This document shows positions 25,163 through 36,357 of a DNA stretch of 64,000 nucleotides, one piece after another. Position numbers and translations under genes: made by a program. The notes under the pieces were generated by a model. That model was not told where the DNA came from. It worked only from the letters and a program-made list of their open reading frames with translations, and made no database searches. The first letter of the stretch is position 1; each line of letters begins with the position of its first letter. This stretch comes from Voacanga thouarsii (lineage: Eukaryota > Streptophyta > Magnoliopsida > Gentianales > Apocynaceae), in contig JANUWF010001783.1 of NCBI GenBank assembly GCA_026120185.1, forward strand, positions 8,523,001 to 8,587,000, read 5' to 3'.

Positions 25163-25741
25163 GGCTGATCAGAATGACAGCTCTTGAAACAAGGAAAAAG
25201 CAAGATTGTATATTGGAAGATGAAATTGTTTGAACCTTCGTGAAGAAGGTATAATATGATATCGAGTTAATGTTTAAACAGCCGAATATTTAACTTCTAG
25301 TTCCAAACTATGACAAATATCACCCAACTGTGAAAAGAGAAAAGAAGAAGGGATAACATTGTGGAGAGTAGTGATGATACTTTGCTTGCTAGGTTGAATG
25401 AAATGTTTAGAATGGTGGGATTGCAAGATTTAAGGGAGACTGAAACTTTATTCTCATTCACATGATTTGTTGAAGAATCTAATGGATTTGTTTATAGGGT
25501 TTTTGTTTACCTTTTTTGAGAAGGTTGTGGTTTCTTTCAGAAGATTTGGCTGACTTTTGGGCTTCTGTTCTTGCTTTAGTTTGCTTTTAGGAGGAAAAAA
25601 ATATATATATATTGCAGAGGAGATGATGCTGATGCTGCTGGTTTTGCTTTATGGTCGGGTAAAATGCTTGATTAAAACTGCAGGGGTACAAGCACTGTAA
25701 CCACTAGCTACAGAAACTAAAATATTGAAAAGTAATGTTCA
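25163..25741. promoter_or_regulatory. Upstream region of the WAK-type gene, cut by a retrotransposon
   Basis: The 579 bp between the minus-strand ATG at 25,162 and the Copia insertion point. It must hold the 5' UTR and the proximal promoter that remain next to the gene. No particular box can be assigned. Everything further upstream is now the 5.3 kb element. Confidence 0.5.
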
Positions 25742-26092
25742 TGTAATGAATATATTAGTGGAAACTCCACTAATTATGAATTTATATGAATTATTAAGGA
25801 ATTAGTGAAAACTCCACTAATTATGGATTTTTATAGATATTCACCATTTAGAGGAGACACCACTAATTAAGATTAGTGGAAGATGATGTATTCCACTAAT
25901 TAAAAGCCCTATAAATAGAGGTATTGTCTAAGTTTGAAATACACCATCATTTTTGTAAAAAGAATTGTGAGAGAAAATTGTGAAAGAAAAGAAAGAGAGA
26001 AGTTTGAAGAAATTCTTGTGTAAAGAATAGTTAGAGTTTTCTTAGTGTGTAGTGTGTAAATTTTACTCTAACACTACCCAAATTTTATAACA
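25742..26092 (+). repeat. 5' LTR of family S copy 2
   Basis: 351 bp, TGTAATGAAT to ATAACA. The primer-binding-site region CGTTATTAGCACGAG follows directly and matches copy 1 with one change. Confidence 0.92.
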
Positions 26093-26156
26093 CGTTATTA
26101 GCACGAGTCTTTGTCGTTATCAAAGTCAGAAGATAGGTACGCATTTATTAATCCCT

Positions 26157-26739
26157 ATGGCTAACCTTACTAAATTCGAATTTGTAACCCTTGATATTTC
26201 TGAAAAAAATTATATGTCATGGGTTTTCGATACAAAAATGCATCTAAATGCTGAAAAAAAAGGATTTGACCACCTGAAGATAATTGTACTACCAAGTGCA
26301 CAGTATAAATGATTGTACCTGAAGTTGTAAGATTTTAAAACCGTGAATGAATATAGTTCCACGATGTATAAAACTACATCTCAGTTAAAATTATGCAAAG
26401 AAAAAAAAATGTATTGGAGAAGACATTCTCCTCCTTTCATGCCTCGAATATTGTCCTGCAGTAACAATATCGAGAAAAAGGGAATACACAGATTTACTTA
26501 TTGCCCTCCTCATTGCAAAAAAAAAAAAAAAAAAATTTATTATTGAGAAATCATGAAGCCAGACCAACTGGCTCAACAGCACTCCCAGAAGTGAATGTTG
26601 TTGGCTTTAGCAGAAGCCATCGTTATAGTCATGGTTGTGGCAGTGGCCGTGATTATGGTTATGGATACACTCGATATTTCCCTTAGCACAGAGAAATACT
26701 GACCACCTGAAGTGGAACAGAAAAGATAATAAGGGAAAA
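26157..26739 (+). pseudogene. Gag remnant of family S copy 2
   Basis: Starts ATGGCTAACCTTACTAAATT (MANLTKFEFVTLDISEKNYM), the same gag start as copy 1. The frame then breaks in an A-rich stretch near 26,250. Later gag blocks (TMYKTTSQLKLC, an RG/GYG-rich patch ending YTRYFP) are present, but with a poly-A expansion at about 26,517-26,535 and frameshifts. A large internal part of gag around the 26,290 region is lost compared with copy 1. The zinc knuckle is missing because similarity ends at about 26,739, where the foreign insert begins. Confidence 0.85.
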
Positions 26740-26882
26740 TGATATTTTCATTAATAATAAGCATCACATTTTTGAGATGTTACATTCGAATGTCAATATG
26801 TATTCCTGCTAACAGTTCAGAAAAAAAATATATCTCGTCTTGATCATAAGTCTGGTGTTCACTTGCATTTCCTTCATTCATC

Positions 26883-28316
26883 TCATTGGTGTTCACATGA
26901 ACTTGATGATGCATGCTTGTAGTTGCTCTTTTTCAATAGAGCTGACAAATTTATGATGAATATTTGTAGTTGTTCTTTTTCCATATTTGTATTAGAGGAA
27001 GACAAACAGATAGCAATTATGGACTTCAGTTCCTCTTCTTTGGCATCCTCTTCCTCTTTCTTCTCCTTTGGGCCAGCATCTAGACTAGCAGCAGAATTAG
27101 CCGTGAAGTTACAGCACAATGAGTCTTGAGATTTTCTTATCCTCTTAAGTTTCTTATTATATTTAGCTTCTTATTATATTTAGCCTTGAAGTATGCTTGT
27201 CTCAATTTCTGTGTTTGGTCCTTCCACCGCGTATCAGGACTTTCTTCCACCAACTTCTTCTCACGTTCCAATATCTCAATGGCTTCTCTTAACTTCTTCT
27301 CAGCCATATGTCTTCATTCGTCTTTATCTCGCTCCTGTAAATCGAAGTGATATCATCGGTGGAGATACATTCATTCCAGTTAATATTTACTTATAAATCT
27401 TTCATAATTTCATACTTGCAAATTACAAGTGTATGTGAGAGAGAATCTGAATATTCTTGATTAGGGTCTCCAAGCTCGTCAACTCCTGTGAGGCCATCGA
27501 TGAATTTCCAACTCCCTACATCTGTTCTTAAGAGAGGTTAAGCCAATATTCAGTTCTTTGGCCGTTCTCTTAATTGGCAGGTAAAAATATTGCGAAATAA
27601 TTTCTTTTGATAGTGTCTTGGAGCTATTACCATTCTCCTCTCTCTGCCTCCTAATCCTATTCTTCTCCATAGGAATTTCATCTGTAATAATATCTTGAAT
27701 TTCGATATTTTGCATTTCATGGGTTTTCACTCCGAATTCGTTGCCAAGACCACTCATTATTTCTCATAGAAAAGGAAAAATAATATCAGTAAAGGTAATA
27801 CCATGCAAAATCTATATTTGAATGTATGATAACGTGGAACCATATTCTGGCTTTGTTCAAAATCTATTAGGGAGTAGAAAGGATCATGCATAAGCATATC
27901 CTTATTCAGAGGAACAACATCAAAAGCAGTCTCTTGAATGGATAGATTAAATTGAAAATTCAAAGCAGCATGTCCAGAACTACCACTGATTTACATCACA
28001 ACAAACCAAAAGAGAGTTTAATTTCATTATTTCATTATTAAGCACACTAAAAAAAAAGGAAGCCCTTAAAGGTATCTCACCTAAAATTAGGAAAAAGTGG
28101 TTGGCTTGGAAAGGAAAATACATCAAACTCTTATGCGTTAAACCTAACATTAGGCGGAAGCGGTTGGCTTTGAAAGAAAAATACATCAAAATCTTCTATA
28201 TTAGACTTGAAATTAGGCGGAAGCGGTTGGTTTGGAAAAGAAAACACATCAAAATCTTCTACGTTAGAAACCAAGTCAAAATTTGACCATGTCTCAAATG
28301 AATTACGAGTCTCCAT
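26883..28316 (-). pseudogene. RWP-RK (RKD-type) gene captured in a Copia element, degenerate
   Basis: Plant RWP-RK transcription factor of RKD type, antisense to the host element. The RWP-RK domain reads ISQYFYLPIKRTAKELNIGL and CRELEIHRWPHR at 27,640-27,490. The RKD C-terminal landmark KLRQAYFKAKYN lies at about 27,200. Likely exons (minus): 28316-28081 (starts METRNSFETWSNFDLV; three 21-residue repeats with FDVFSFPNQPLPPN; donor AG/GTGAGAT), 27985 to about 27,847 (acceptor AATCAG/TGG), 27,762 to about 27,430, and 27334 to 26883. Introns are kept, including 28080-27986 (95 bp). Damage: TAA in the third repeat, a one-base loss right after RWPHR, a TGA in the last exon, and a 17-bp tandem duplication near 27,170 that shifts the tail frame. 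RKD factors act in egg-cell and early embryo programmes. A single whole gene appears to have been captured; it is now not translatable. Confidence 0.85.
28084..28272 (-). repeat. Three 63-bp tandem repeats in exon 1 of the captured RKD-type gene
   Basis: Three head-to-tail copies of about 63 bp, in phase with the reading frame, each encoding a variant of EDFDVFSFPNQPLPPNFKSN. The copy nearest the exon end carries the TAA stop. The repeats extend the acidic, Pro-rich N-terminal part ahead of the RWP-RK domain. Confidence 0.8.
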
Positions 28317-28378
28317 ATCTGCTTTGAGGTTTTTTGTTTTTTTTATGTTTACTAATGACTGATGACTGAGATATATAT

Positions 28379-28418
28379 CAATACATACATACATACATAC
28401 ATATATATATATATATAT
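28379..28418. repeat. (ATAC)n(AT)n microsatellite
   Basis: Six or so CATA units run into an AT dinucleotide tract, within the captured DNA just upstream of the RKD-type start codon. It would lie in the 5' UTR or promoter of that gene. Confidence 0.9.
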
Positions 28419-28649
28419 GTATGAGGAAGAAGAAGAGGTAGATGATAGGTGGAGGAACGAATGAGAAGAAAAGACAAGAAGGAAAGGGAAAAGATGGTAC
28501 CGGGAAAAGTGAAAAAAAAAAAAAGAGATTTTTATAATAGATTTCTTGGCATTTCCTACTTGTCATCATGTTCTTATATTTCTTTTTCTTTTCCCTTATT
28601 CTCTTATGAAATCATTATTCCCTATATTAATGGGAGAATAGAAACAATA

Positions 28650-30568
28650 TAAGAAAGATTTTGATTGGACAACATCATTAAATTATCTTGATCCGCGTAC
28701 AAGCACGTGTGAACTTGAAGTTCAAAAGATAATTCATTTGTAAAGTATTGCAAATCAAATGTTAGACGCTTTTGTTGACTCCAGAAAAGTAACAAAATTG
28801 CATATTCCAACTATAAATACTCCTATTCGAATTAAAATTTCAACAGAACAAAAGATTATACCTATAGCTGCTAAGCCAAAAGCATGGCCGACCTCTTAGT
28901 TCTAAAGATAAAAATCCTCAAAAGAACAGAGGATGAAAGGATCCAGATGATCATATTAGAAAAGAATGATAAAGACCAAGAGAGAACTGATGAAAAAGAA
29001 CTAGAAGTTGATGAAAGTAATACTGAAATTTCTATCAATTATACCACTTCCGGTAGAAGTTGGAATCGGATAGAAACAGTGATTGATAATATGTTTGCAT
29101 ATAATATATCTCTTAATGTTATACAGGATAATGATAATCCTGAACCAATATCAGTTGATGAATGTCGGCATAGAAAAGATTGGCTACAATGGACAGATGC
29201 GATTCAATAGGAATTAAATGCATTGACACAACGTGAAGTCTTCGAACTTGCAGTCTGAACACCGAAAGACGTAAAATTTGTTGGCTACAAATAGATATTT
29301 GTGCGAAAGCGCAATAAAAATAATGAAATCATACTATATAAAGCATGGTTAGTAACCTAAGGTTTTTCACAAAGACCAGGTATGGATTATGATAAAATTT
29401 ATTCTCCTATTGTTGATGTTATTACACTCTGATATCTTATTAATTTGATAGTACATGAAAAGATAGATATGCGCCTATTAGATGTTGTCACTGCTTACTT
29501 GTATGGAAATTTAGAAAATGATATTTACATGAAAATTCCTGAAGGATTTCGTATGCCCGAAGCATATAAACATTATCCTCGTGAAAATTACTCTATCAAG
29601 TTGCAGCAAATCATTATATGGCCTGAAATAATCTGGGTGCATGTGGTTCAATCGTCTTAGTGAATATTTATTGAAAGTGGGATTTAAAAATGACCAGGTA
29701 TGTCCATGTGTTTTTATTAAAAAATTTGATTCTAAATTTGTAATATATGTTGATGATATAATCTTATTGGAACTCCTGAAGAGCTCCAAGAAACAATTGA
29801 TTATTCGACATCAAAGATGTTGGAAAAATTATATTTTGCATTGGTTTACAAATTGAACATTTGGCAAGTTTCATCAATCAACATATACAGCAAAAGTTTT
29901 AAAAAGGATTTTCATGGACAAAGCACATCCATTGAGTATTCTAATGATCGTCCGGTCATTAGATGTGAATAAAGATCTTTTTCAACCTTAAGAAGATGAT
30001 GAAGAACTTCTTGGTCCTGAAGTAACCACATCTCAGTGCAATTGATGCATTGATGTATCTTGCTAACAACACACTATTTGATATTGCATTTGCTGTCAAT
30101 TTATTAGTAAGATTTAGTTCTTCACCAACACGACGACATTAGAATGGAATTAAACAAGTTATTCGATATCTCTAAGCAGCTACTTCTTCAAATCATGTTA
30201 AAAGTATAGCTATTCATGAAACAAGTAGAGAATGTGTATGGTTACGATCAATGATTCATGATATTCGAGAAAGTTGTGGATTATCATCTATCAGAGATAT
30301 TCCAACTCCTATTTATGAAGACAATGTAGCTTACATAACTCAAGTACGAGGAAGATATATTAAAGGAGATTGGACAAAACATATTTTACCAAAATTCTTT
30401 TTTACTCATGAACTCCAGAAGAAAGGTGAAATTGATGTGCTACAAATTCGGTCATGTGACAACCTCGCAAATATTTTCACGAAGACTTTACCGACTACAA
30501 CATTTGAAAAGTTGAGATATAAAATTGGTATGCGTCGGTTCAAAGATTTAAAGGAATCATCTCATTAG
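28650..30568 (+). pseudogene. Integrase end, RT and RNase H remnants of copy 2
   Basis: Plus-strand Copia pol, picking up where copy 1 reads through the end of the integrase region (HCKVLQIKC-like linker, TPIRIKI). It then gives the RT start (WLQWTDAIQ, VHEKIDMRLLDVVTAYLYG, MKIPEGF), catalytic YVDD at about 29,745-29,756, and RNase H (HDIRESCGLSSIRDIPTPIY, ending LPTTTFEKLRYKIGMRRFKDL). Several stops and frameshifts separate these pieces. A deletion near 30,175 removes the middle of RNase H (between CGD-side and ATSSNH motifs). It is not functional. Confidence 0.85.
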
Positions 30569-30701
30569 AAAGAGTAATAAATAGACATATAGAATAGTGT
30601 ACTCTTTTTCTTTCACTAATTTTTTTTTCCACTGGATTTTTATCTAGTAAGGTTTTAACGAGACATATTCTTTATGTAATGGATGGACATCTAAGGGGGA
30701 G

Positions 30702-31085
30702 TGTTATGAATATATTAGTGAAAACTCTACTAATTATGGATTTATGTGAACTAGTATGGAATTAGTGAAAGCTCTACTAATTATGGATTTTTATGGATGT
30801 CCACCATTTAGAGGAGACACCACTAATTAAGATTAGTGGAAGATGATGTATTCTACTAATTAAGAGTTCTATAAATAGAGCTATTCTCTAAATTTGAAAT
30901 ACAGCATCATTTTTGTAAAAAGAATTGTGAGAGAAAATTGTGAAAGAAAAGAAGGAGAGAAGTTTGAAGAAATTCTTGTATAAAGAATAGCTAGAGTTTT
31001 CTTAGTGTGTAAATTTTATTTTAACACTACCTTCTTAGTGTGTAGTGTATAAATTTTATTCTAACACTATCTCAATTTTATAACA
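30702..31085 (+). repeat. 3' LTR of family S copy 2
   Basis: 384 bp. It is longer than the 5' LTR because a segment of about 37 bp (CTTAGTGTGTA...AACACTA) is tandemly duplicated at about 30,998-31,070. The target duplication GTTCA follows at 31,086-31,090. Confidence 0.92.
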
Positions 31086-31090
31086 GTTCA

Positions 31091-32838
31091 ATTTTTTTTT
31101 TCAATTTTTTTCATTTTTTTTTCAAATTTGAAGACTTGAAAAGATATAAAATATTTTATTATTTAATATAATATATTATACGCGGTAAGAATTTGACTTC
31201 TAGATTATAAGATTAGTGAGGAAAAATATGTTCATCGATATAATTATGGATTGATTGTCAGTGAAAATCGTTGGTAAATGGTAAGAAAATACAATTGTTG
31301 AGATGAGTTTATTGATTGGCAAGTGCCAGCTCTTAGAAGAAAGACACATTGGGAGACATGGAGTTCTGGCCCTCACTCATCAGTCTATTTCTTTTTTTTT
31401 TAAAGAGTTTTTTGATAAAAAAAATAATAAATAATGTTATATAACTATTACGGGATAAAAAATATTTTTATTCATTACTTTATTACTCTATTTTAACAAA
31501 GATAGTAATTTTTGCTTGTTTATTTATCGAAAAAAATACCATTTTTATTTAATATAATTCAACTCTTAAAACAGTTAATTCTATAAAATTTAAAATTATT
31601 CAAATACAAATTTTATTATGGATTGTCGATTAATAATTTTGTGAGAACATATTATTACAAATTTTCCAGACTTAAAGCAAGGAAAAGATAAAAAAATTAA
31701 AATATTCTATGAATTATCAAATGTCAAGACTTGTGCTCATCCAATTATGTTGTCCTAGTCAAATTGTTGTAAACTTTTCTGATGGAATGATTAAATTAGA
31801 AACTTTATCAGGTTTGTGCTCAATTCACATTTTTGTTGGATTGTCATTAATGAAATTCATTTTTTCTTAAGAAAAGAAATAATTTTAATGTATTAAATAT
31901 TACTATTTAATTTTTTTTTTGACTGAATAAAAGGAAGGTACTAGTGATGATGACCAAGATACTTCCGTTACGGGTGTACTCGAATCGAATCCTAATATAA
32001 TCGAGTTGAATTTTACTATTTTTGCATAAGGCTCGAATTCGATTCGAATATCAAATTTTAGTTCGAATTCGATTAGTTTAAAATAGTTTAAAATTCGAGT
32101 TTGATTCGAAATTCACTCGAATTTAAATAAATAATTTATCATACAATGTATTATAAATTATATATTAATTAATTAATCCAATATATTTGCTAGCCTTCGA
32201 TTTTAATATTTAGATATTCGAATTCAACTTATTTAAAATTTTAAGCTAAACATAAAGTTTATATTCGATTTTGAGCTTGAAATTTCGAATTTGAATTGAA
32301 CCCATACATATTCGATAAAAACTCGATTTGTTTATACACATACCTCATGTTCGGACTTTCATATTTATTGACAAAAGTATCATACCAACTGAATAAACTA
32401 CGCAAGTACTAACCTTGTCAAAGTAGCACCATCCAAAACAAGTATAGTCACTAGAGGCCGGTGACACAAGTCAAAATTACTGTTAGTTAGATTAAAGGAG
32501 ATAGCTAGGGTTAAGCGAAATTGAAAAAATAATTTTAAGGACCAAATAATTATTAGCCTAATTTTCTTGGGGTTAGAAAGGAATTTCATTTCTGTAATTT
32601 CTCCTTTAATTTTATCTCAAATTTATTTCAAAAAATTTCATACACCGCTTCGCCGGTCGTTCTCTTCCTCTGCGCTACCACCTGAAACCGCCACCGAATT
32701 GATTCATTCAGTGCCTTGAATTCTTCTCTGTTTGGAAATTTTGATTTCAAAATACAAATTACAGCAGATTTTGGACCATTTCTCTCTAAGCAAACAGCTC
32801 CTTTTAGGGTTTAAGATACTACAAAACCATCTTTCACC
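31091..32838. other. Intergenic; upstream of the Tim17-family gene
   Basis: AT-rich spacer. It holds a TTCGAATTCGA-rich block at about 31,973-32,347 (listed separately). From about 32,600 the sequence is less AT-rich and should include the 5' UTR of the gene starting at 32,839. Confidence 0.45.
31973..32347. repeat. TCGAAT-rich block, possible non-autonomous DNA element
   Basis: The motif TCGAAT/ATTCGA and variants recur many times on both strands across about 375 bp, so the block could fold on itself. The ends GGTGTACTCGAATCGA and (reverse strand) GTGTATAAACAAATCGA show weak inverted similarity. No clear target duplication was found. Such CGAAT-rich blocks are widespread in plant genomes; its family is not assigned. 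Confidence 0.35.
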
Positions 32839-35800
32839 ATGGAAGGCTCTGAGAACGCAGAAGACACTGTTCTAAGGGTAAGCTCTCTGTTGGCCTAAAT
32901 GCATACGTGTATTGTTCGTGCATTATTTGTTGTTCTTTGGTCTGGTTCATTTGATTTCTTGATATTTAAATTGTGCGGTATTTTTATTTCTTAGGTGAGC
33001 TGAATAAATAGTTTGAATCTCTTCTCATTTGATCGTAAGAATATTGAGTAATTTTTTTTAAAAGAAAATTATCTGGGTTTCTGTGGCTTAGTTGAGTTAT
33101 TTAATCTATCATTCGTTCCTAAGCAGCCGAAGGAGAAGGCCAATATGAAGGTTAATAAGTGAATACAATATTGAGGCTGCATAATATTCTTTGGGGGCAA
33201 TGGCTAATTGGGCTTTGGTTGATGATATTGTATCTTCTTTAGTGCTTCAGCCTTCTGGCATTTGCCCTTTTTTTTTTTTTTTTGGTTGGGTGTTCAGTTT
33301 ACTTTGAATTTGGCTGAGCATAGCATATTAATGATTTTGGAGGGGCAAAATTTGATCATTCGTTGAAGCGCACTCAATTGGTTGTCTGTGTTTCATAGTT
33401 GAATCTGGTAAGTCATACCTTTCATGGAGTTTCAAGTGTTTCAATGTTGCAAATTGATTCATTTCGGTTTTAGGAGGTTGAAAATTCGTAAATAAGATCC
33501 AGGTTTAAATGTTGCTAGAAATATGCTACATCATTGGGTTCTGACTACTGGTGGCATAATTTTAGCTATAAGAAGTGTCTGCAGAAAACAAAAGTGCTGC
33601 ATAGGGGGGATTTTTAATATTTTAGTCAAATTTTTGGTGCTATTGAGGTTTAAGTTGGTCCTTTTCAGTTTTTGGTTTTCGTTTGGCTGGGCAATGGTTG
33701 CTACTGTACAAGGTATATGAAAGGAAAGAGATATTTCTCTACGTATATGTTTTTATGTTTCTTTTCTGTATCTTTCTGCTTAGTGTCCAGCTGCATTGAG
33801 GACTGCTCTGATGTATTCAATTGATTAGTGCAGTTGAATGAATTAATCTTCCAGTATATTTCACAATCATGAAAGGAGAAAATACATCAATTTGATTTTT
33901 CCTGCTATCCCTATAGTTTGGAACATCTGTCCAATTGCTGCTTCCCATTCTTTTAGTAATTTTGAAATCAAATTTACTTTGCTTCATTTTCTGAACTTGA
34001 AAAACAAGTCCAGGTTGTTACCACCTATTTAGTTTAAAAACACATCCACTGTTATTGCTCTTGCAAGGTCCCTGCTAGTTTTAGGATCCTTATGCATCAT
34101 GGGCATGTAACCCCATGATCCTTTTGAACTTATTGTTCTCATGGCTTTATTAGACAGCATTTTGTGTTTAATTGCAAATGTGTTTGTATATACTTGGCAG
34201 TGGGAATTAGATATATGATTAAGAGGTTGACCTTGTTATTCTCTTCTCTCTTCTTTCAGGGAACTCCAAAATTGGCTGGTACCGTTAACTGGGGTACAGC
34301 AACTGTTATTGGAATATTTGCAGGCATGCTGTATGGAGGTAGCAAGGAAGCATCTGCTTCTGTTGTAAGTGAGCTTTTTAGTAAAGTTCTGTCCTTTACT
34401 GAATAAACACAATTATGTTACTTCATCAATTTGTCAAAGACTGAATAAACACGACTATGCTACTTCATCAATTTGTCAAAGATCTAACTCGTGTGTCTTG
34501 CTACATTATCTGGTATGGGTAACATAGAAAACAGCCTCCACTTTTCTTGTTAAAATGATTGGTAATCAGATAAACAAGATTGCAATCTGTAGAAATTTGT
34601 GAATTATAACTCATGGAGTTTTCATAATGTGCGTGTTACTCATTTAATTTGTCTTTGATAGACAGTGGAAAATGGAGAGAGATAGTAAAATGACTTTGCA
34701 GCTTTGAATTCTGTTTAGGATTGTATTTATCAGACAGAAACCTTGGTGTGCTTTCAACCAATTGAAGCTAGGTAAACATGACAATATGGTAATGCAATTC
34801 ACCTATCTCAATCAGAAGCGTTAAATCCAGTCCTTTCTTCTGCTATTTTATTCGAGTGTAATATGATTCACATGTTTCTGCTTCTTTATCTGAGTTACCT
34901 TAGTTTATTTGCTGTGACAAATTAATTTGGAAAATCTTAGTTCATTTTTTTCCCACCAAATGGAACTTAATCTATTTTTCTTTCTTCTTTTTTGCTATTT
35001 CTTGTGCTTCCCCTACCTTGAAGCAAAAGATTATTCAAATAAGAGTGTGACGGATGATAACCTAGTTAGGAACTTTTGGTTTTCTACATTGTATCAGTCA
35101 AACATTTTTATGAACTTGGAGACCTCATGTCCTGTTTTGGCAGAGCAAGGATGCTGAAGTGATGTTGAAGCTTGGCAGCACTCCTGATAAACGTGAACAG
35201 TATCGACTCATGAGAGATGCTATGGAGAAGAGATTCATCAGAGTTACTCGGGGCTCAATAGTTGGTGGAGTTCGCCTTGGGATGTTCACTGCTGCATTTT
35301 ATGGTTTGCAGAATCTACTTGCGGAAAAACGAGGGGTGAATGATGTTTATAACATTGTTGCAGCTGGTTCTACCACTGCTGCGACGTTTGGTCTCATTAG
35401 TAAGGAGCTATTTTTCATACTTGCCTATATCATGTGCATTGAAGAGCCCATTTTGAGTCTTTGATCTTCTTGAACATGTATAAACTGTTTTCTTTTACTG
35501 AATATTTATCCTTTCAATTTGAACTTGTAGTGCCAGGATCACTTGCTTGGCGTGCCAGGAATGTGGTGTTGGGATCAGTTTTGGGTGCAGCAGTTGGCTT
35601 CCCTCTTGGTAAAAATCTTGCAAAGTTGCACAACATTCTTTTGTTATCTAACTGTGTGGAAAGCCAAGTATAATTAGTTATTTTGCTAATTTCCGTTTGC
35701 AATTCAAAAAAGGAAAAGGTCTTCTACAAATTCATTTCTTATTCTAATGAAGTACTTTTGTCTCTTTCTTGATTTTTTCCCATTGATTAATTTTGTCATG

Positions 35801-36357
35801 TATGCATATGAAAGAGAAGAATCACACTACTGCTCTTCCCACTCCATAAACGAAATCATTGGGAAAAAAAGCTACAGAAAATTGTGGTCTAAGCATTTTA
35901 TTATGAAACTCCTTTTGACAATGAAGGATCTTTGATGTTGTTAGAATTTCGTTATAATCACAAAGGTAAGATGGGAGATATCTTGATGCTGGTTGGATTT
36001 TGAATTATACTCTTCAAGGCAGTCAAAGTTGTTTGGCATTGTGGAACTGCTTTTTCTAAACCTGTGTTGTTAGCTTGTTCTCCTATGTTAACATCTGGAA
36101 TTCCTGGTAAACTTGCTTTTTTGTTGAAACAATATTTGTTTGTAATAAGAAAAACACTGGGAAAATTGGAAATGTGCCTGATATAAAATGAACAAGAAAA
36201 TTTAAAGAAGCGGGGTATTGCAGGGTGGCTTCATCTGAAGCTTGTAGAGAAAGCCAATGAAGGCAGAGTCACTGCTTCTGAGGTTAGTGACCCTGTAGGA
36301 GCAAAGACTGGTGTTGGTGCTGCAATTGATAGACTTGAGGGACAGTTGAGCAAATAG
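32839..36357 (+). CDS. Tim17/Tim22/Tim23-superfamily membrane protein
   Basis: Small, Gly/Ala-rich multi-span organelle membrane protein of the Tim17/Tim22/Tim23/Pmp24 superfamily. These act as protein or solute translocation subunits or assembly factors in mitochondria or plastids. Exons: 32839-32877, 34260-34364, 35144-35399, 35531-35608, 36224-36357, giving 612 nt and 203 residues with clean phases. It starts MEGSENAEDTVLR. Hydrophobic Gly-rich segments are near GTATVIGIFAGMLYGG, GSIVGGVRLGMFTAAFYGL, NIVAAGSTTAATFGLI and NVVLGSVLGAAVGFPLG, with a charged loop MLKLGSTPDKREQYR between the first and second. The tail DRLEGQLSK is hydrophilic. No cleavable presequence is apparent. The exact subfamily (for example a TIMMDC1-like complex I assembly factor or an OEP16-like pore) cannot be decided by eye. 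Intron 1 is about 1.4 kb. Confidence 0.85.
34398..34481 (+). repeat. 42-bp tandem duplication in an intron
   Basis: Two adjacent copies of ACTGAATAAACAC...TTGTCAAAG (34,398-34,439 and 34,440-34,481) differ at about four positions. They lie in intron 2 of the Tim17-family gene, 34 bp after the donor. Confidence 0.9.

Larger units (their letters stand above)
25742..31085 (+). mobile_element. Copia element (family S) copy 2, carrying an RKD-type gene
   Basis: A 5.34 kb element with both LTRs (25,742-26,092 and 30,702-31,085) and a perfect 5-bp target duplication GTTCA (25,737-25,741 and 31,086-31,090). LTRs run TGTAATGAATATATTAG/TGTTATGAATATATTAG to ...TTTTATAACA; the polypurine tract AAGGGGGAG lies at 30,693-30,701. 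Gag reads to about 26,739, then similarity to copy 1 stops. It resumes at about 28,650 with GGACAACATCATTAAATTATC, at the end of the integrase region. The protease and integrase core (about 1.7 kb in copy 1) are missing, and about 1.9 kb of foreign DNA with an antisense RWP-RK gene takes their place. The element cannot be autonomous. Its LTRs are more diverged than those of copy 1. Confidence 0.92.

Noticed and set aside
28084..28272. Regular repeats considered as a CRISPR-like or satellite array
   Set aside because: Units are 63 bp without spacers, are in phase with a reading frame and are an exon of the RKD-type gene.
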